Positions 51,397 to 61,206 are shown, counted from the stretch's first letter. The stretch: DNA of 64,000 bases from Burkholderia sp. Bp8963 (GCF_003854275.1 NZ_QTQP01000001.1:357118-421117); one strand, 5' to 3'. Numbers and translations are program-made. Notes: generated by a model not told the origin, from the letters alone.

Positions 51397-54300
51397 GGCT
51401 TCGGAGGGCATGTGAAAGACTCCATCTGGGCCAACCTGAACGGATTGCGCACGCTGCTCGCGGTCACCTGCAGCACGACCGGTTTCCCGTCGACCGAGAA
51501 GCGCGCGATCATCTGCTCGGGGCCGCGCCCGGGCGACAGCGCCGCGCGGTCGAACAGGCGGTGAAGCGCCCACGGCCCGTCGGTCGTGAAACCGTCCGCG
51601 GCGCCGGCCTGCCCGGTCGTCTGCAGCCGCACCTGGTTGCTGCCGCGCGGGCCCGGCCACTGCACGGCGCTCGACGCGAGCGGCCCGTGCGCATAGCGGA
51701 CGATCTGGCCGTCGACGTCAAGCACCATTTCGGAGATCGCGGGGTCCATCTCGACCGCCTCGACCTGTACCTTCAGTTGCACTGTCCTCGCGCCGCCGCC
51801 GAAATACACGTCGCGGATCACCGCCGCCTTCTCGAACGACGCGAGCATCACGGCCGCCGACGGATCGGCATCGGCATTGCGGTTCGCGAAGCGCCACGGA
51901 TGCGACGTCGTATCGACGATCGGTTGCAGGTTCTTCTGGAAGAAATCGTCCATCAGGCCGCCCGGCGCAAAGAATTGCGCGAAATCCGACGGCGCGACGT
52001 CGCGCGACGCGCCGCGCGCGAACGGATAGCGGCCCGCAATCGCCTGCCGGCAGAAATCCCCGACGTTCGCACCTGCGCGCTGCGCGACGCTGCGCTGCTC
52101 GACGGTCGCGACGCTGCCGTTCGCGACGTTCGACAAGTCGTCGAGCACTTCGCGGAACGGCGTCGGCAGCCGGCCCGCCTGCGCGCGCAATCGCGCGGGC
52201 GCGTCGGACGGCGGCGGCGTCGCGCCGCTGCGCAACGCGTCGTCGGTCGCGGTCAGGTACGTGTACAGCGCGTCGATCGACTTCAGCACCGCGTCGAACC
52301 CCGCCGCCTGGTCGCCGCTGCCCGGCGCGAACGCGCGCAGGCCCGCGAAATGGCTGTCGACGACCTGCTCGGGGCTCGCGGGGGCGGCGGCCCCCGTGCC
52401 CGCATCGCCGCCCGGTTGCCCCGCGAAGATCTGCGCGAGCGAACTGCGCGCGTCGTCGACCTTGTCCTGCGCGCGCGACGCGAGATTGCGCGCGCCGCCC
52501 GGCGCATCGCCGAGCGCGGTGTCGCGCGCGAGCGCGACCATCAGCCGGGACAGCGGCGAATCCGCGGACGACAGCATCCGCGCGACCTGGATGCTCTGCG
52601 CGAGCGTTGCCGTGTGCTGCAGCCGGAGATCCGCCAGATAGTCGTCCCAGATCTTCAGGTAGTCGTTCAGGTAGCGCTGCCGGACGTCGCGCGCCCACGC
52701 GGCCGCGTCGGTCGCATTCGGTGTTTCCGACGCGCCGAGGTTCAGCACCCACACTTCCTCGCGCCCGTACGCATCGATGGCGGCCGGCAACCGCGGCGCG
52801 AACACGTTCCGGTAGCCGTTGCGCGTATAGAGCCCCGGCACGCCGTCGGCGAGCGGCTTGCCGCTCTCGCGGCGGAACACGAGCGACGCATCGGGACCGA
52901 CCGCGCGCGCGACGCCGAAGTCGTACGACGCGGTCGCGGGACGCAGCGTACGCGCGAGCTGGCTGTACAGCCGCTGCGAAAACGGCACCTGCCGCAGCCG
53001 CTCGCGCACGTCGGCGACGAGCCGCTCGTTCATCGGGAACGGCGACACCGCGACGCGGTTGCCGAACAGCGCCGCGAGATGCGCGCGCAGCGCGGCGCGC
53101 TGCGCCGGCGAGAAATCGGCCGGCAGCACGCGCTCCATCTCGAGATCGACGACGGCCTGCACGAACGCGGGATCGTAATGCGCGCTGTCGTACAGCATCA
53201 GGTACGCCTTCAGCGCCGCATACGCGTATTCGCTGTCGCCCGGCTGCGCCTCGCGCAGTGCGGCCTCCGTCCGGTTCGCGGCGATCGGCAGCAGCACGTC
53301 GTCGAGCGCGCGCCGGTAGACGACATCCACGGCCTCCTCGATCTTCTCGCCCTGGAACAGCCCCCAGCGGTACGCGAATGGCGGCTGGGCGAGATCGATG
53401 CCGCCCGCGTTCGACAGGTTGCCGAGCGCGTCGAGCACGGGCAGCAGCCGCGCGACGTCGGCCGCATCGGCAATCTTTGCGTGGCCGATCTCCGCGTCGA
53501 CGGCCGGCACGCGCGCGGCAACGTCGGCGAGATACGCGCGGTTGTTCGAATAGCTGCGCAGCCACGCGAACAGCACCGCGACGCACACGAGCGCGAGCGC
53601 AACATAGCCGGCGGCCCGCAGCACGCGCCGCCGCTGGTGCCAGCGCAGGTTGCTGCCCGCGAGCGCCGCCTCGCGGAAGATGTGCTCCTGCAGCAGCGAT
53701 CTCAGGAAGAAGCTGCGCCCCGTCGAGCCCGCCTGCGCGACAGGCGGCACGCCCTCGATCTTCAGGAAGCGCTTGATGCCGCTCATCACGCGGTCGAACG
53801 CGGTGCCCTCCTGCGTCCCGCTCGTCAGGTAGACGCCGCGCAGCATCGGCATCGGCTCGAAGCTCGACACGGAGAACACCTCGGCGACGAACTGGCCGAG
53901 CAGATCCTGCAGGTCGGCGATCTGCTGCGGCAGCAGATAGCTCATCTCGCGCTGGCGCGCGTCGGTCTGCGACGCGAGCAGTTCGGGCAACGCGTCGTTG
54001 AGCCGCCGGTGCAGCAACTGATATTCGCGGTCGAACATCGCGCGCAGGTCGAAGCCGGGCTGTTCGCTCTGCGCGAGCGGGAACGTGAAGCCCCACACCT
54101 GCGCGCACTCCGCGCGGCCGAAGCCGCTGAAGTACTCGGCGAAGCCCGCGAGCAGGTCGGCCTTCGTCACGAGCAGATACACGGGAAAGCGGATCCCGAG
54201 CTGCGCGCGCAGCTCGAGCAGGCGCTTGCGCAGCACCATCGCGTGCTGCGTGCGCTCGGCCTCGGACGCGCCGAGCAGGTCCGCGACGCTGATCGTCAGC

Positions 54301-55025
54301 ATCGCGCCGTTCAACGGCTGGCGCGTGCGGTATTTCTTCAGCAGCTCGACGAAGCCTTTCCACTCGGCCTCGTCGAGCGCGCGATTGCCTTCGTGCGTCG
54401 TGTAGCGGCCGGCCGTGTCGATCAGCACCGCGTCGTTCGTGAACCACCAGTCACAGTGCCGCGTGCCGCCGACACCTCGAATCGCCGCGCGGCCGAACTG
54501 CTCGGCGAGCGGGAAGCTGAGCCCCGAATTGACGAGCGCCGTCGTCTTGCCCGACCCCGGCGCGCCGATGAACACGTACCACGGCAGCTGATACAGGTAC
54601 TGGCGCGACAGCCGCCCGAACCAGCGCGACCAGCCGACGCCGCGGGTGCCGTCGGCCGGCCCAAAGCGCACCTTCTTCAGCAGCGTCGCGGCCTCGTCGA
54701 AACGGCTGCGCAGCTCGTCGAGCTGGGCTTTCGCGGGGTCGCCGGCCGTGTCGGGCCGCGGCGCCGCTTCGCGCAGCTGATTCAGCAGCTGCGCGTTGAG
54801 CCGGCCGGCCCGCCAGCCCTGCCACGCGATACGTGCGCCCCACGCGGCAAACAGCGCGGCGATCGTCAGCGCGCGCGCCCAGCCGCTCTCGAGCGGCCGG
54901 ACGTCGGCGAACGCGAGCAGCGGCCCCGCGAGCCAGATGAAGCACGCGAGCACGACGAGACCGGCCAATGTCCAGACGGCCCGCGACGGCAGCGGGCGGA
55001 CGAAGCGGGCAACGGCCTGGTTCAT
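51393..55025 (-). CDS. tssM: T6SS inner membrane protein TssM (IcmF)
   Basis: A 1210-residue IcmF/VasK protein. Two membrane helices lie near residues 16-36 and 48-66, then the cytoplasmic NTPase domain with Walker A GAPGSGKT (154-161) and VLIDTAGRY. A third membrane helix (GYVALALVCVAVLFAWL) leads into the large periplasmic region with the IcmF and C-terminal VasK domains. It forms the membrane complex with TssL and TssJ. AAGGAGG precedes the ATG, which overlaps the tssL stop in an ATGA junction. Confidence 0.95.
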   Translation of the reverse strand: MNQAVARFVRPLPSRAVWTLAGLVVLACFIWLAGPLLAFADVRPLESGWARALTIAALFAAWGARIAWQGWRAGRLNAQLLNQLREAAPRPDTAGDPAKAQLDELRSRFDEAATLLKKVRFGPADGTRGVGWSRWFGRLSRQYLYQLPWYVFIGAPGSGKTTALVNSGLSFPLAEQFGRAAIRGVGGTRHCDWWFTNDAVLIDTAGRYTTHEGNRALDEAEWKGFVELLKKYRTRQPLNGAMLTISVADLLGASEAERTQHAMVLRKRLLELRAQLGIRFPVYLLVTKADLLAGFAEYFSGFGRAECAQVWGFTFPLAQSEQPGFDLRAMFDREYQLLHRRLNDALPELLASQTDARQREMSYLLPQQIADLQDLLGQFVAEVFSVSSFEPMPMLRGVYLTSGTQEGTAFDRVMSGIKRFLKIEGVPPVAQAGSTGRSFFLRSLLQEHIFREAALAGSNLRWHQRRRVLRAAGYVALALVCVAVLFAWLRSYSNNRAYLADVAARVPAVDAEIGHAKIADAADVARLLPVLDALGNLSNAGGIDLAQPPFAYRWGLFQGEKIEEAVDVVYRRALDDVLLPIAANRTEAALREAQPGDSEYAYAALKAYLMLYDSAHYDPAFVQAVVDLEMERVLPADFSPAQRAALRAHLAALFGNRVAVSPFPMNERLVADVRERLRQVPFSQRLYSQLARTLRPATASYDFGVARAVGPDASLVFRRESGKPLADGVPGLYTRNGYRNVFAPRLPAAIDAYGREEVWVLNLGASETPNATDAAAWARDVRQRYLNDYLKIWDDYLADLRLQHTATLAQSIQVARMLSSADSPLSRLMVALARDTALGDAPGGARNLASRAQDKVDDARSSLAQIFAGQPGGDAGTGAAAPASPEQVVDSHFAGLRAFAPGSGDQAAGFDAVLKSIDALYTYLTATDDALRSGATPPPSDAPARLRAQAGRLPTPFREVLDDLSNVANGSVATVEQRSVAQRAGANVGDFCRQAIAGRYPFARGASRDVAPSDFAQFFAPGGLMDDFFQKNLQPIVDTTSHPWRFANRNADADPSAAVMLASFEKAAVIRDVYFGGGARTVQLKVQVEAVEMDPAISEMVLDVDGQIVRYAHGPLASSAVQWPGPRGSNQVRLQTTGQAGAADGFTTDGPWALHRLFDRAALSPGRGPEQMIARFSVDGKPVVLQVTASSVRNPFRLAQMESFTCPPKP

Positions 55026-56359
55026 GGTGAATGCGCCTCCTTCGTCGCGGCGGCGGTGTTGGCGGCGATGTCGGCGCCGGGCGCAAGCATCAGCGTGATC
55101 TCGACGCGCCGGTTGCGCGCGCGGTTCGCGAGTGTGTCGTTCGGCGCGACCGGGTCGAGCGTGCCGCGCCCTTCCGCCGCAAGCCGCTCCGGATGCGCGA
55201 GCCGCGCGGCGAGCAGGCCGCGGACTGCTTCCGCGCGCTCGCGCGACAGATCCCAGTTCGACGCGAAGCGGGCCGTGTGCACGGGCGTGTCGTCGGTATA
55301 GCCACTCACGCGCACTTGGCCGGACACCTGGTTCAGCGCATCCGCGACACGCGACAGCACCGGCTGGTAACGGTCGATCACCGACGTCGAGCCCGACCGG
55401 AACAGCCCGTCGCCGCGCAGCACGATCACGCTGCGGTCCGCTTCGTCGCGCACGGACACGAGCCCCGCCGCAATCTCCGGCTCGAGGAACTTCGCGATGC
55501 GCGGCGCGCTCGCCGGATGCGGCACCGGTTGCGCGGGCAGCAGCCGCGGCATGTGCAGCGCGTCGATCGATGCGAACAGCGGGTCCGAATGGCCGGCCAG
55601 CGCGATCCGCAAGCCGGCGAATACGCCAAAGCCGATCAGCAGTGCGAGCGCCGCGCACACCCACAGCGGCACCGTGAAGCGGCGCGTGACATCGCGCGTG
55701 ACGACGTCGCGCCAGTGCGGCGACAGCGCCGGATCGAACTCGCCGCGCACCGAGCGGATCGTCTGCGTGAGCTCGCGCCGGAGCGCGTCGAGTTGCGCAT
55801 GGCCGTTGTCGAGCACGCGATAGCGCCCCTCGAAGCCGAGCGCGACGCAGTAATACAGCAGTTCGAGCAGGTCGAGATGCTGGCGCGGCTGCTGCGACAG
55901 CCGCTCGAGCAGGTGGAAGAACTTCTCGCCGCCCCAGGTCTCGTTGTGGAACGACACGAGCAGGCTGTGCGACGACCACACGCTGCCGCCCCACGGCGTC
56001 AGCGCCGCGGCCTCGTCGAGCGCCGTACAAAGGCAGTAGCGCGCACCGATGATCGCCTCGGACGCGACGCCCGCCTGCTGCGCGCGCGCCTCGAACTGGC
56101 GGATCTCGACGACGAGATGCTCGCGCAGCCACGCGGGGTTCGGGTGATGGACGGTCGAGCGGATCTGCGGCACGAGGTTGAGCAGCGGATTCGCGGCGGC
56201 AACGAGCGGATTCGTGCCGCTGGCGGCCCAGCAGCCCGGCCGCGGCTGCGTCGCTGCAGGACCGGCCGCGCCGGCCGACGTCGCGGGATGCATGCCGCCC
56301 GGATTCGGCGGCACGAATCCGCCGGCGCCGGCGGAAAACGAATCTGGAGAAGAGTTCAT
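55022..56359 (-). CDS. tssL: T6SS TssL (DotU) with C-terminal OmpA domain
   Basis: A 445-residue protein. A Gly/Pro-rich head leads to the DotU domain (NPLLNLVPQIRSTVHHPN; ARYCLCTALDEAAALTPWGG; HNETWGGEKFFHLLERL). A single membrane helix (PLWVCAALALLIGFGVFAGL) follows at about residue 215. The periplasmic OmpA-like peptidoglycan-binding domain contains VSGYTDDTP, FASNWDLSRERA and NRARNRRVEI. The attached OmpA domain anchors the membrane complex to the cell wall without a separate TagL. GGGAGGCGCGCG precedes the ATG. Confidence 0.95.
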   Translation of the reverse strand: MNSSPDSFSAGAGGFVPPNPGGMHPATSAGAAGPAATQPRPGCWAASGTNPLVAAANPLLNLVPQIRSTVHHPNPAWLREHLVVEIRQFEARAQQAGVASEAIIGARYCLCTALDEAAALTPWGGSVWSSHSLLVSFHNETWGGEKFFHLLERLSQQPRQHLDLLELLYYCVALGFEGRYRVLDNGHAQLDALRRELTQTIRSVRGEFDPALSPHWRDVVTRDVTRRFTVPLWVCAALALLIGFGVFAGLRIALAGHSDPLFASIDALHMPRLLPAQPVPHPASAPRIAKFLEPEIAAGLVSVRDEADRSVIVLRGDGLFRSGSTSVIDRYQPVLSRVADALNQVSGQVRVSGYTDDTPVHTARFASNWDLSRERAEAVRGLLAARLAHPERLAAEGRGTLDPVAPNDTLANRARNRRVEITLMLAPGADIAANTAAATKEAHSP

Positions 56360-56375
56360 CGCGCGCCTCCCGCCG

Positions 56376-57746
56376 TCACCCGCGAATTGCCCAGAACTCC
56401 ATCGAGAGTCCCGGGAACTCGCCGGCCAGATGAAACGCGAGCCCGCCGGAGCGCGCAAGCTGCTTCCACAGCTCGCCGCCCTTGTCGATCTCGAAGTACG
56501 CATGGCCCGCGTGATACGGAATCTGCCGCGGCGCGACCGGCAACTGGTGCACGCCGATCCCCGGCAGCTGAAGCTGCACGAGATCGCGGATCCGTTCGAC
56601 CGGCCCGAGCTTCGCCTGTGCGGGAAAACGCGTGCGCAGGCTGTCTGCGGGGATGTCCGCGCGCACCGCGAGCACGAAGCCGGCCGTGTCGCGCAGCGCC
56701 GGATCGGCGAGCGTCGCGACCTTCATCCCGTTGCCCGCGTCGCGCAGCTCGATCTGGATCGCGTTCTGCTCGAGCACGGTCGACAGCGACCGGCGCAGCT
56801 CGGCCATCAGCTCGCCGAAGCTCGCGCGCAGGTCGTCGTGCCGATACACGGCGAGCGCCTGCGGCCGCCGGCCCGCCGCCGTGAACGTGCTCAGGTCGCA
56901 CGCGAGCTTCAGCCAGTCGCGGAACAGCGCCTCCGGATGCGTCGCGACGTGCTGCTGCGCATGCCAGGTGAGCGCCAGATAGCGGTTGACGAGCTGCAGC
57001 AGCAGGAAGTCCGCGACCTCCGACACGCCGCCGCGCCCCGGCTCCGACAGCCGGGCGGCCAGCGCGTCGCTGCGCTGCGTGAGGAGCCCATGCAGCTCGC
57101 GCGTGAAGCGCAGCAGCACGGGATCGTGCTGCGCGACGAGCCGCGGCGGCACGTAGCTGTCGTCGACGAGCAGCCGTCCGTCGGTGCGGCGCTCGATGAT
57201 CCGCACGACGCCGAGCGCATGCCAGTCGCCCGTCAGTTCGGCTTCGAGCATCAGCCGCACGTTCAGGCGCCCGGTCTGCAGCAGCGCGGGGCCGAGCGCG
57301 ACCGCGTTCGCGTCGGCGATCTCGTATTCGCGCACCACGTAGCGCGCGACGTCCACGTCGCCCGCATCGCCAAACGACACGTCCTCCGCGCCGCTGCGCC
57401 AGTGCGGCAACGCGAGCACGACGAGCAGGTCCTTCGCGTCGGCCGGCACGTCGAGCGGCTCGGGCAGGTCGTCCGGATGCGACAGCTCAAACGGCGTGCC
57501 GTCGCGCATCACGCCCGACGCTTCGCGCAACGCGACCTGGCCGAGCGCAAGCCGCTCGCGATCGATCTCCAGCGCGTCGAAGCCCCAGTAGAAGCCTTGC
57601 AGCGGCAGGCAGCGCATGCCGACGTAGCGCTCCCAATGGCGCTCGAGCTGCTGGAAATGCTGAGGCCGCAGGAACATCCCTTCGGTCCACACTACGCGCT
57701 GGCGCAGCGCGGTAGCGGGCGTTGCCGACAACGACGGTTCGTTCAT
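56376..57746 (-). CDS. tssK: T6SS baseplate protein TssK
   Basis: A 456-residue TssK with the hallmark N-terminus VVWTEGMFLRPQHFQQLERH and the PPRLVAQHDPVLLRFTREL, ADFLLLQLVNRYL and YFEIDKGGELW segments. TssK links the baseplate to the membrane complex. Its start overlaps the tssJ stop (ATGA), and tssL begins 16 bases after its stop. Confidence 0.95.
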   Translation of the reverse strand: MNEPSLSATPATALRQRVVWTEGMFLRPQHFQQLERHWERYVGMRCLPLQGFYWGFDALEIDRERLALGQVALREASGVMRDGTPFELSHPDDLPEPLDVPADAKDLLVVLALPHWRSGAEDVSFGDAGDVDVARYVVREYEIADANAVALGPALLQTGRLNVRLMLEAELTGDWHALGVVRIIERRTDGRLLVDDSYVPPRLVAQHDPVLLRFTRELHGLLTQRSDALAARLSEPGRGGVSEVADFLLLQLVNRYLALTWHAQQHVATHPEALFRDWLKLACDLSTFTAAGRRPQALAVYRHDDLRASFGELMAELRRSLSTVLEQNAIQIELRDAGNGMKVATLADPALRDTAGFVLAVRADIPADSLRTRFPAQAKLGPVERIRDLVQLQLPGIGVHQLPVAPRQIPYHAGHAYFEIDKGGELWKQLARSGGLAFHLAGEFPGLSMEFWAIRG

Positions 57747-58261
57747 GGCCGGCCCCGCGTATCGCCGTCGATCCCGAGACCGCCGTTGCGGACAGCGATC
57801 GACACTTTCAGTTCGCCCGGCGACATCTGCCAGAACTTGTAGAGATTGAGCTGCTTCGCGCGCGGCAGCGGTACGGTCACGCGCCAGCGGTTCTTCTCCA
57901 GCACTCGGTATTCGGCGACGATGCCGAGCGCGCCCGCTTCGACATTGCCCGGATAGTGCAGCGTACGCGCATCGCCGGGCCGCAGGATGATGCGGTCGAC
58001 GCCGAGCAGGTCTGCGCCGAGCACGTTCTCCGGCTTGTCCTGCAACGAGAAGAAATCGGCGCTCTCGAACGGCGACGCCGTCTTGAGCTGAAACACCTTC
58101 AGCACGATCGGCGACGGCTTCTGATTGCGGTCGGGGTTCACGTCGGACGCGACGGCGACCGTGATCGCATACGGCACCGCGACGGTCTTTTCCGTCGCCC
58201 CGCACCCCGGGAACAGCAGCACGCATCCCAATACGATGAATCCACCGGACCGCCGTCGCAT
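57743..58261 (-). CDS. tssJ: T6SS outer membrane lipoprotein TssJ
   Basis: A 172-residue lipoprotein. The signal sequence MRRRSGGFIVLGCVLLFPGC has its lipidated Cys at residue 20; the lipobox is slightly atypical (FPGC). Family features include PIVLKVFQLKTASPFESADF and LRPGDARTLHY. It is the first gene of the minus-strand T6SS operon. The start was chosen for the signal peptide and for GAGGACGGAAT directly before the ATG. TssJ completes the envelope complex with TssM and TssL. Confidence 0.92.
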   Translation of the reverse strand: MRRRSGGFIVLGCVLLFPGCGATEKTVAVPYAITVAVASDVNPDRNQKPSPIVLKVFQLKTASPFESADFFSLQDKPENVLGADLLGVDRIILRPGDARTLHYPGNVEAGALGIVAEYRVLEKNRWRVTVPLPRAKQLNLYKFWQMSPGELKVSIAVRNGGLGIDGDTRGRP

Positions 58262-58781
58262 ATTCCGTCCTCGCAACGCAACAAGAATCCACCGGTTTCC
58301 CGATAACGGAATCCGGATCGATCTTTTAAAATGGCAATTTCCCGATCGGTAATTATGTAATTTCCCCATCCTTTCTACGCGATTTCATTCGGAAATTTGT
58401 TCATGCAAAAAGCCGGGTCAAATCACCAAATATTTTCAAAGGTCAAATATTGGGAAGCGACGGATTATTCAGCCAATCTCGACCAATTCAATGATTCGTT
58501 AACGTATGGGTTCGCACCGGCCACCGCCGGAATAAACGGCCCGCTTTTACGCACAGGGATGAACGCTGCCAAAAAACTGACGAAACCCAAAAGCACACCG
58601 AACTATAGTTACGATTTTCGGGATTCTCAAGGCGCACGCGAAATGCGAGAAGGCGCTCTACCCGAATTATTGTTTCAAGATGAAACAAAACGTAACAGCG
58701 AATCCTCGCCCGATTATTGGCACTAGAATCCAACAGCATTGCGCGGTGACATTCCAATCAACCGGATCATCCATTTCAACA
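58262..58781. promoter_or_regulatory. AT-rich divergent control region of the T6SS locus
   Basis: About 520 bases, visibly AT-richer than the genes on either side, separating tssJ (minus) and the lipoprotein gene (plus). Short open frames occur but lack ribosome sites. TTTCCCGAT is present at 58296 and 58338, 42 bases apart. No convincing sigma-70 or sigma-54 promoter could be read, yet both operons must start here. Confidence 0.6.
58670..58688. promoter_or_regulatory. Perfect 8-bp-arm dyad in the T6SS control region
   Basis: TTGTTTCA-AGA-TGAAACAA, a 19-base perfect inverted repeat located 94-112 bases before the lipoprotein start. It is the most conspicuous protein-binding candidate in this control region. 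A related dyad (TGTTTC...GAAACA) lies at 61207. Confidence 0.5.
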
Positions 58782-59171
58782 ATGAAAGGCCGTTCGGCGC
58801 TCGTTCTTTTGCTCGGCGTCTTGTTGCTGGGGATTGGCGGCTGCAGCACGCCGTCGCCGGCCGAGTCGGCTGCGCATGCAACCGTCGACAGTGCGCGCGC
58901 CGCGTACGACGCAGGCGACTACGGACGCACGATCGCGATCCTCGGCCACGCGCACGAAATCGACGGCGCCGACGTCGACACGCAGATCACCGCGCACAAG
59001 CTCCTCGCGTTCAGCTATTGCGTGACGAACCGCGTCACGCTGTGCCGGGCCGAGTTCTCGAAGATTCTCGACCTCAATCCGCGCTTCGACCTGTCCGCCG
59101 CCGAGCGGGGGCATCCAATCTGGGGGCCCGCGTTCGAGGCCGCGCGTCGCAAACATGCGGCGTCGTCCTGA
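58782..59171 (+). CDS. T6SS-associated lipoprotein with TPR-like helices (TssQ/TagM-like)
   Basis: A 129-residue protein with a clear lipoprotein signal (ALVLLLGVLLLGIGGC, Cys about residue 21). A short helical domain resembling one to two tetratricopeptide repeats follows (AHATVDSARAAYDAGDYGR; LLAFSYCVTNRVTLCRAEF). Such small lipoproteins are encoded next to tagH in Burkholderia T6SS loci and are thought to assist the outer membrane part of the machine. I am not certain of the exact family name. It begins a plus-strand pair with tagH 48 bases downstream. Confidence 0.7.
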   Translation: MKGRSALVLLLGVLLLGIGGCSTPSPAESAAHATVDSARAAYDAGDYGRTIAILGHAHEIDGADVDTQITAHKLLAFSYCVTNRVTLCRAEFSKILDLNPRFDLSAAERGHPIWGPAFEAARRKHAASS

Positions 59172-59219
59172 GCGAACCGGTTTCCGTGCGAACGCTTCTT
59201 CCATCGGGCGACGTATGAC

Positions 59220-60620
59220 ATGCAACTGATCGTGATCGAACACGCCGGCGAACCGGTCGACGGCGACCCATGCGACGCCGTCGTGTTTCACCCGCCGGGC
59301 GGCACCATCGGCCGGGCCAGCGACAACCATCTCGTGCTGCGCGACGACACCCGGCAGATCTCGCGCCTGCAGGCGCTGCTGCAGGTGAGCGACGACGCAT
59401 GCCTGCTGAGGAACCTGAGCAGCGTCTCGACGATCGAGGTGAACCGCGTGCCGATCGGCTATGCGCAGGAGCGGCCGCTGAATTCCGGCGACATCATCCG
59501 GATCGGCCCGTATGTGCTGCGCGCGGAGCGCGACGGTGAAGCGGCGCTCGAGCGGACTGTCGACGTCGCCGCCGCCACCATTCCGCCGCGGACCGACGCG
59601 ACTGGCACCGGCAACCGGCTCTGGGGGCGGCTGCACGACCATTTCGGCCGCAGCAAGACCACGTTCGAGACCGGGTCGCTCGCAAGCAGGCGGGCCGACG
59701 AACGGCCCGCTGAACGGCTCCCTGAACGGCCGCGCGGCACGCCGCAGGACCACCCCGACGCGCCCGCTGCCGCACGGAGCGACCTGAATCAGCTGTCGAC
59801 CGACCCGCTCGACCTGTTCATGCAGCCGGCCGGCCCCGTCGATTCACCGCGCGGCACGGCCGGACCTGCGCCGTCCGCCACACAGGCGGATCACGCACCC
59901 GAATGGACGCAGCACGTGCGCGTGCAACCGGCGGCGGCGCCCGCCGGCACGCCGCCGGACGTGAACGATGCAGCGCCGTCCGCTGCACCGTCCGCACCAC
60001 GTGCGGCCGAGCCTGCGACGCCCGACGCGCTGCTGCGTGCGTTTTTCGAAGGCGCGGGGATCGACGCGGCCGCGGAGCCGCATCGCTGGTCGGCCGAGCA
60101 GCTGTACATCGCCGGCCAGCTGCTCGCGCTGTTCGCGAACGGCACGGTGGAGCTGCTGTCGTCGCGCAGCATCCTGAAGCGCGAGGTGAAAGCCCACATG
60201 ACGATGCTGCTCGACCGCGAGAACAATCCGCTGAAGATGCTGCCGGACGGCGGTGCGGTGCTGCGGCAGATGTTCGGGCTGCCGCTGCCCGGCTTCATGT
60301 CGCCGCAAAGCGCGGTACACGATGCGTTCCAGGATCTGCACGCGCACCAGATCGGTATGGTCGCCGGCATGCGCGCGGCATTGATGGACCTGCTGACGCG
60401 CTTTTCTCCGCAGCGCCTGCGCGAGCGGGACACCGCGCCGCATTGGTACGAGAAGCACCTGCCGGTGCTATACAAGGCGCGGATGTGGGATCGCTACGCG
60501 GCGACGCACCGCGACACCGTGTTCGCGATCGAGGACGATTTCGCGTCGGTGTTCGGCAAGGCGTTTCTCGCGGCGTACGACGCGGAAGTGGAGAACTATC
60601 GCGGCAGCGGCCGGCATTGA
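59220..60620 (+). CDS. tagH: T6SS FHA-domain protein TagH
   Basis: A 466-residue protein. Residues 1-105 are a phosphothreonine-binding FHA domain (GTIGRASDNHLVL; ISRLQALL; the usual SxxH reads SRLQ; NLSSVSTIEVN). A Pro/Ala/Asp-rich disordered linker follows to about 265. The C-terminal TagH domain (LLRAFFEGAGID; SRSILKREVKAHMTMLLDRENNPLK; NRYEKHLP-like YEKHLPVLYKARMWDRY) is complete. It is expected to receive phosphorylation by the T6SS kinase and activate assembly. Its last 25 bases overlap the convergent acetyltransferase gene. Confidence 0.9.
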   Translation: MQLIVIEHAGEPVDGDPCDAVVFHPPGGTIGRASDNHLVLRDDTRQISRLQALLQVSDDACLLRNLSSVSTIEVNRVPIGYAQERPLNSGDIIRIGPYVLRAERDGEAALERTVDVAAATIPPRTDATGTGNRLWGRLHDHFGRSKTTFETGSLASRRADERPAERLPERPRGTPQDHPDAPAAARSDLNQLSTDPLDLFMQPAGPVDSPRGTAGPAPSATQADHAPEWTQHVRVQPAAAPAGTPPDVNDAAPSAAPSAPRAAEPATPDALLRAFFEGAGIDAAAEPHRWSAEQLYIAGQLLALFANGTVELLSSRSILKREVKAHMTMLLDRENNPLKMLPDGGAVLRQMFGLPLPGFMSPQSAVHDAFQDLHAHQIGMVAGMRAALMDLLTRFSPQRLRERDTAPHWYEKHLPVLYKARMWDRYAATHRDTVFAIEDDFASVFGKAFLAAYDAEVENYRGSGRH

Positions 60621-61060
60621 GCGGGCCGCGCGTCACGCAACTCCAGCAGCAGATACTCCCCGTCGTCTGAGCTGCCGGCGCCGATCTCGGCAAAGCGGCA
60701 CGCGCGATAGAACGCGAGCGCCGCCTCGTTGGCACGCAGGCACTTGAGCCGATAGCGTGTCGCCGGCCAGCCCGGCAGCGCGTGCAGCAGCGCCCGGCCG
60801 ATGCCACGCCGAATTCGCGACCGGTCCACATACAGGTGATGGATGAAATGGTCCGGCTCCCAGACCGAGACGAAGCCGGCGAGCCGCCCATCGACATCCT
60901 CGGCGACCAGCAGCCGTTCGCCGTCCGTCTGCGCGTCGAAATCCGCGAGCTGGAACGCGTCGTCCGTCAGCCAGACGAAGGTCTCGCGCCGCGACCGCAG
61001 GAACAGCTCGCGCAACGCCGGCACATCCCCGGGCACGGCGTCACGGACGATCATCGTCAT
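60596..61060 (-). CDS. GNAT family N-acetyltransferase
   Basis: A 154-residue acetyltransferase. The acetyl-CoA-binding motif A reads VDRSRIRRGIGRALLHA (RxxGIG), preceded by FIHHLYV and followed by LKCLRANEAALAFYRACRF, all typical GNAT features. The start was chosen for GGAAGGCTGCG; another ATG lies two codons in. It is convergent with tagH and overlaps its end by 25 bases. It is probably not a T6SS gene but the border of the locus. Substrate unknown. Confidence 0.82.
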   Translation of the reverse strand: MTMIVRDAVPGDVPALRELFLRSRRETFVWLTDDAFQLADFDAQTDGERLLVAEDVDGRLAGFVSVWEPDHFIHHLYVDRSRIRRGIGRALLHALPGWPATRYRLKCLRANEAALAFYRACRFAEIGAGSSDDGEYLLLELRDARPAQCRPLPR

Positions 61061-61206
61061 CGCAGCCTTCCGGCGCACGTTGTTCGTCCGCATTGTTCGT
61101 CTGGACACGCAGCGTGTGGCTGCTCGTGTTTGACCGCCGCGTTGAAAACGGCTTTATGCTGGGTGGCAGCCGCCATGTTTTCCTTGTTTGAATGATCGAC
61201 AACGTC

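Noticed and set aside
51360..55301. Plus-strand 1313-codon frame opposite tssM
   Set aside because: Arg/Ala-rich shadow of tssM without a ribosome site or recognisable domain.
58397..58726. 109-codon plus-strand frame in the T6SS control region
   Set aside because: No ribosome binding site, no recognisable product, and it overlaps a perfect regulatory-type dyad; treated as non-coding.
58712..58745. Possible sigma-54 promoter (TTGGCAC ... TTGC) before the T6SS lipoprotein gene
   Set aside because: The distance between the GG and GC elements is much larger than sigma-54 promoters allow.
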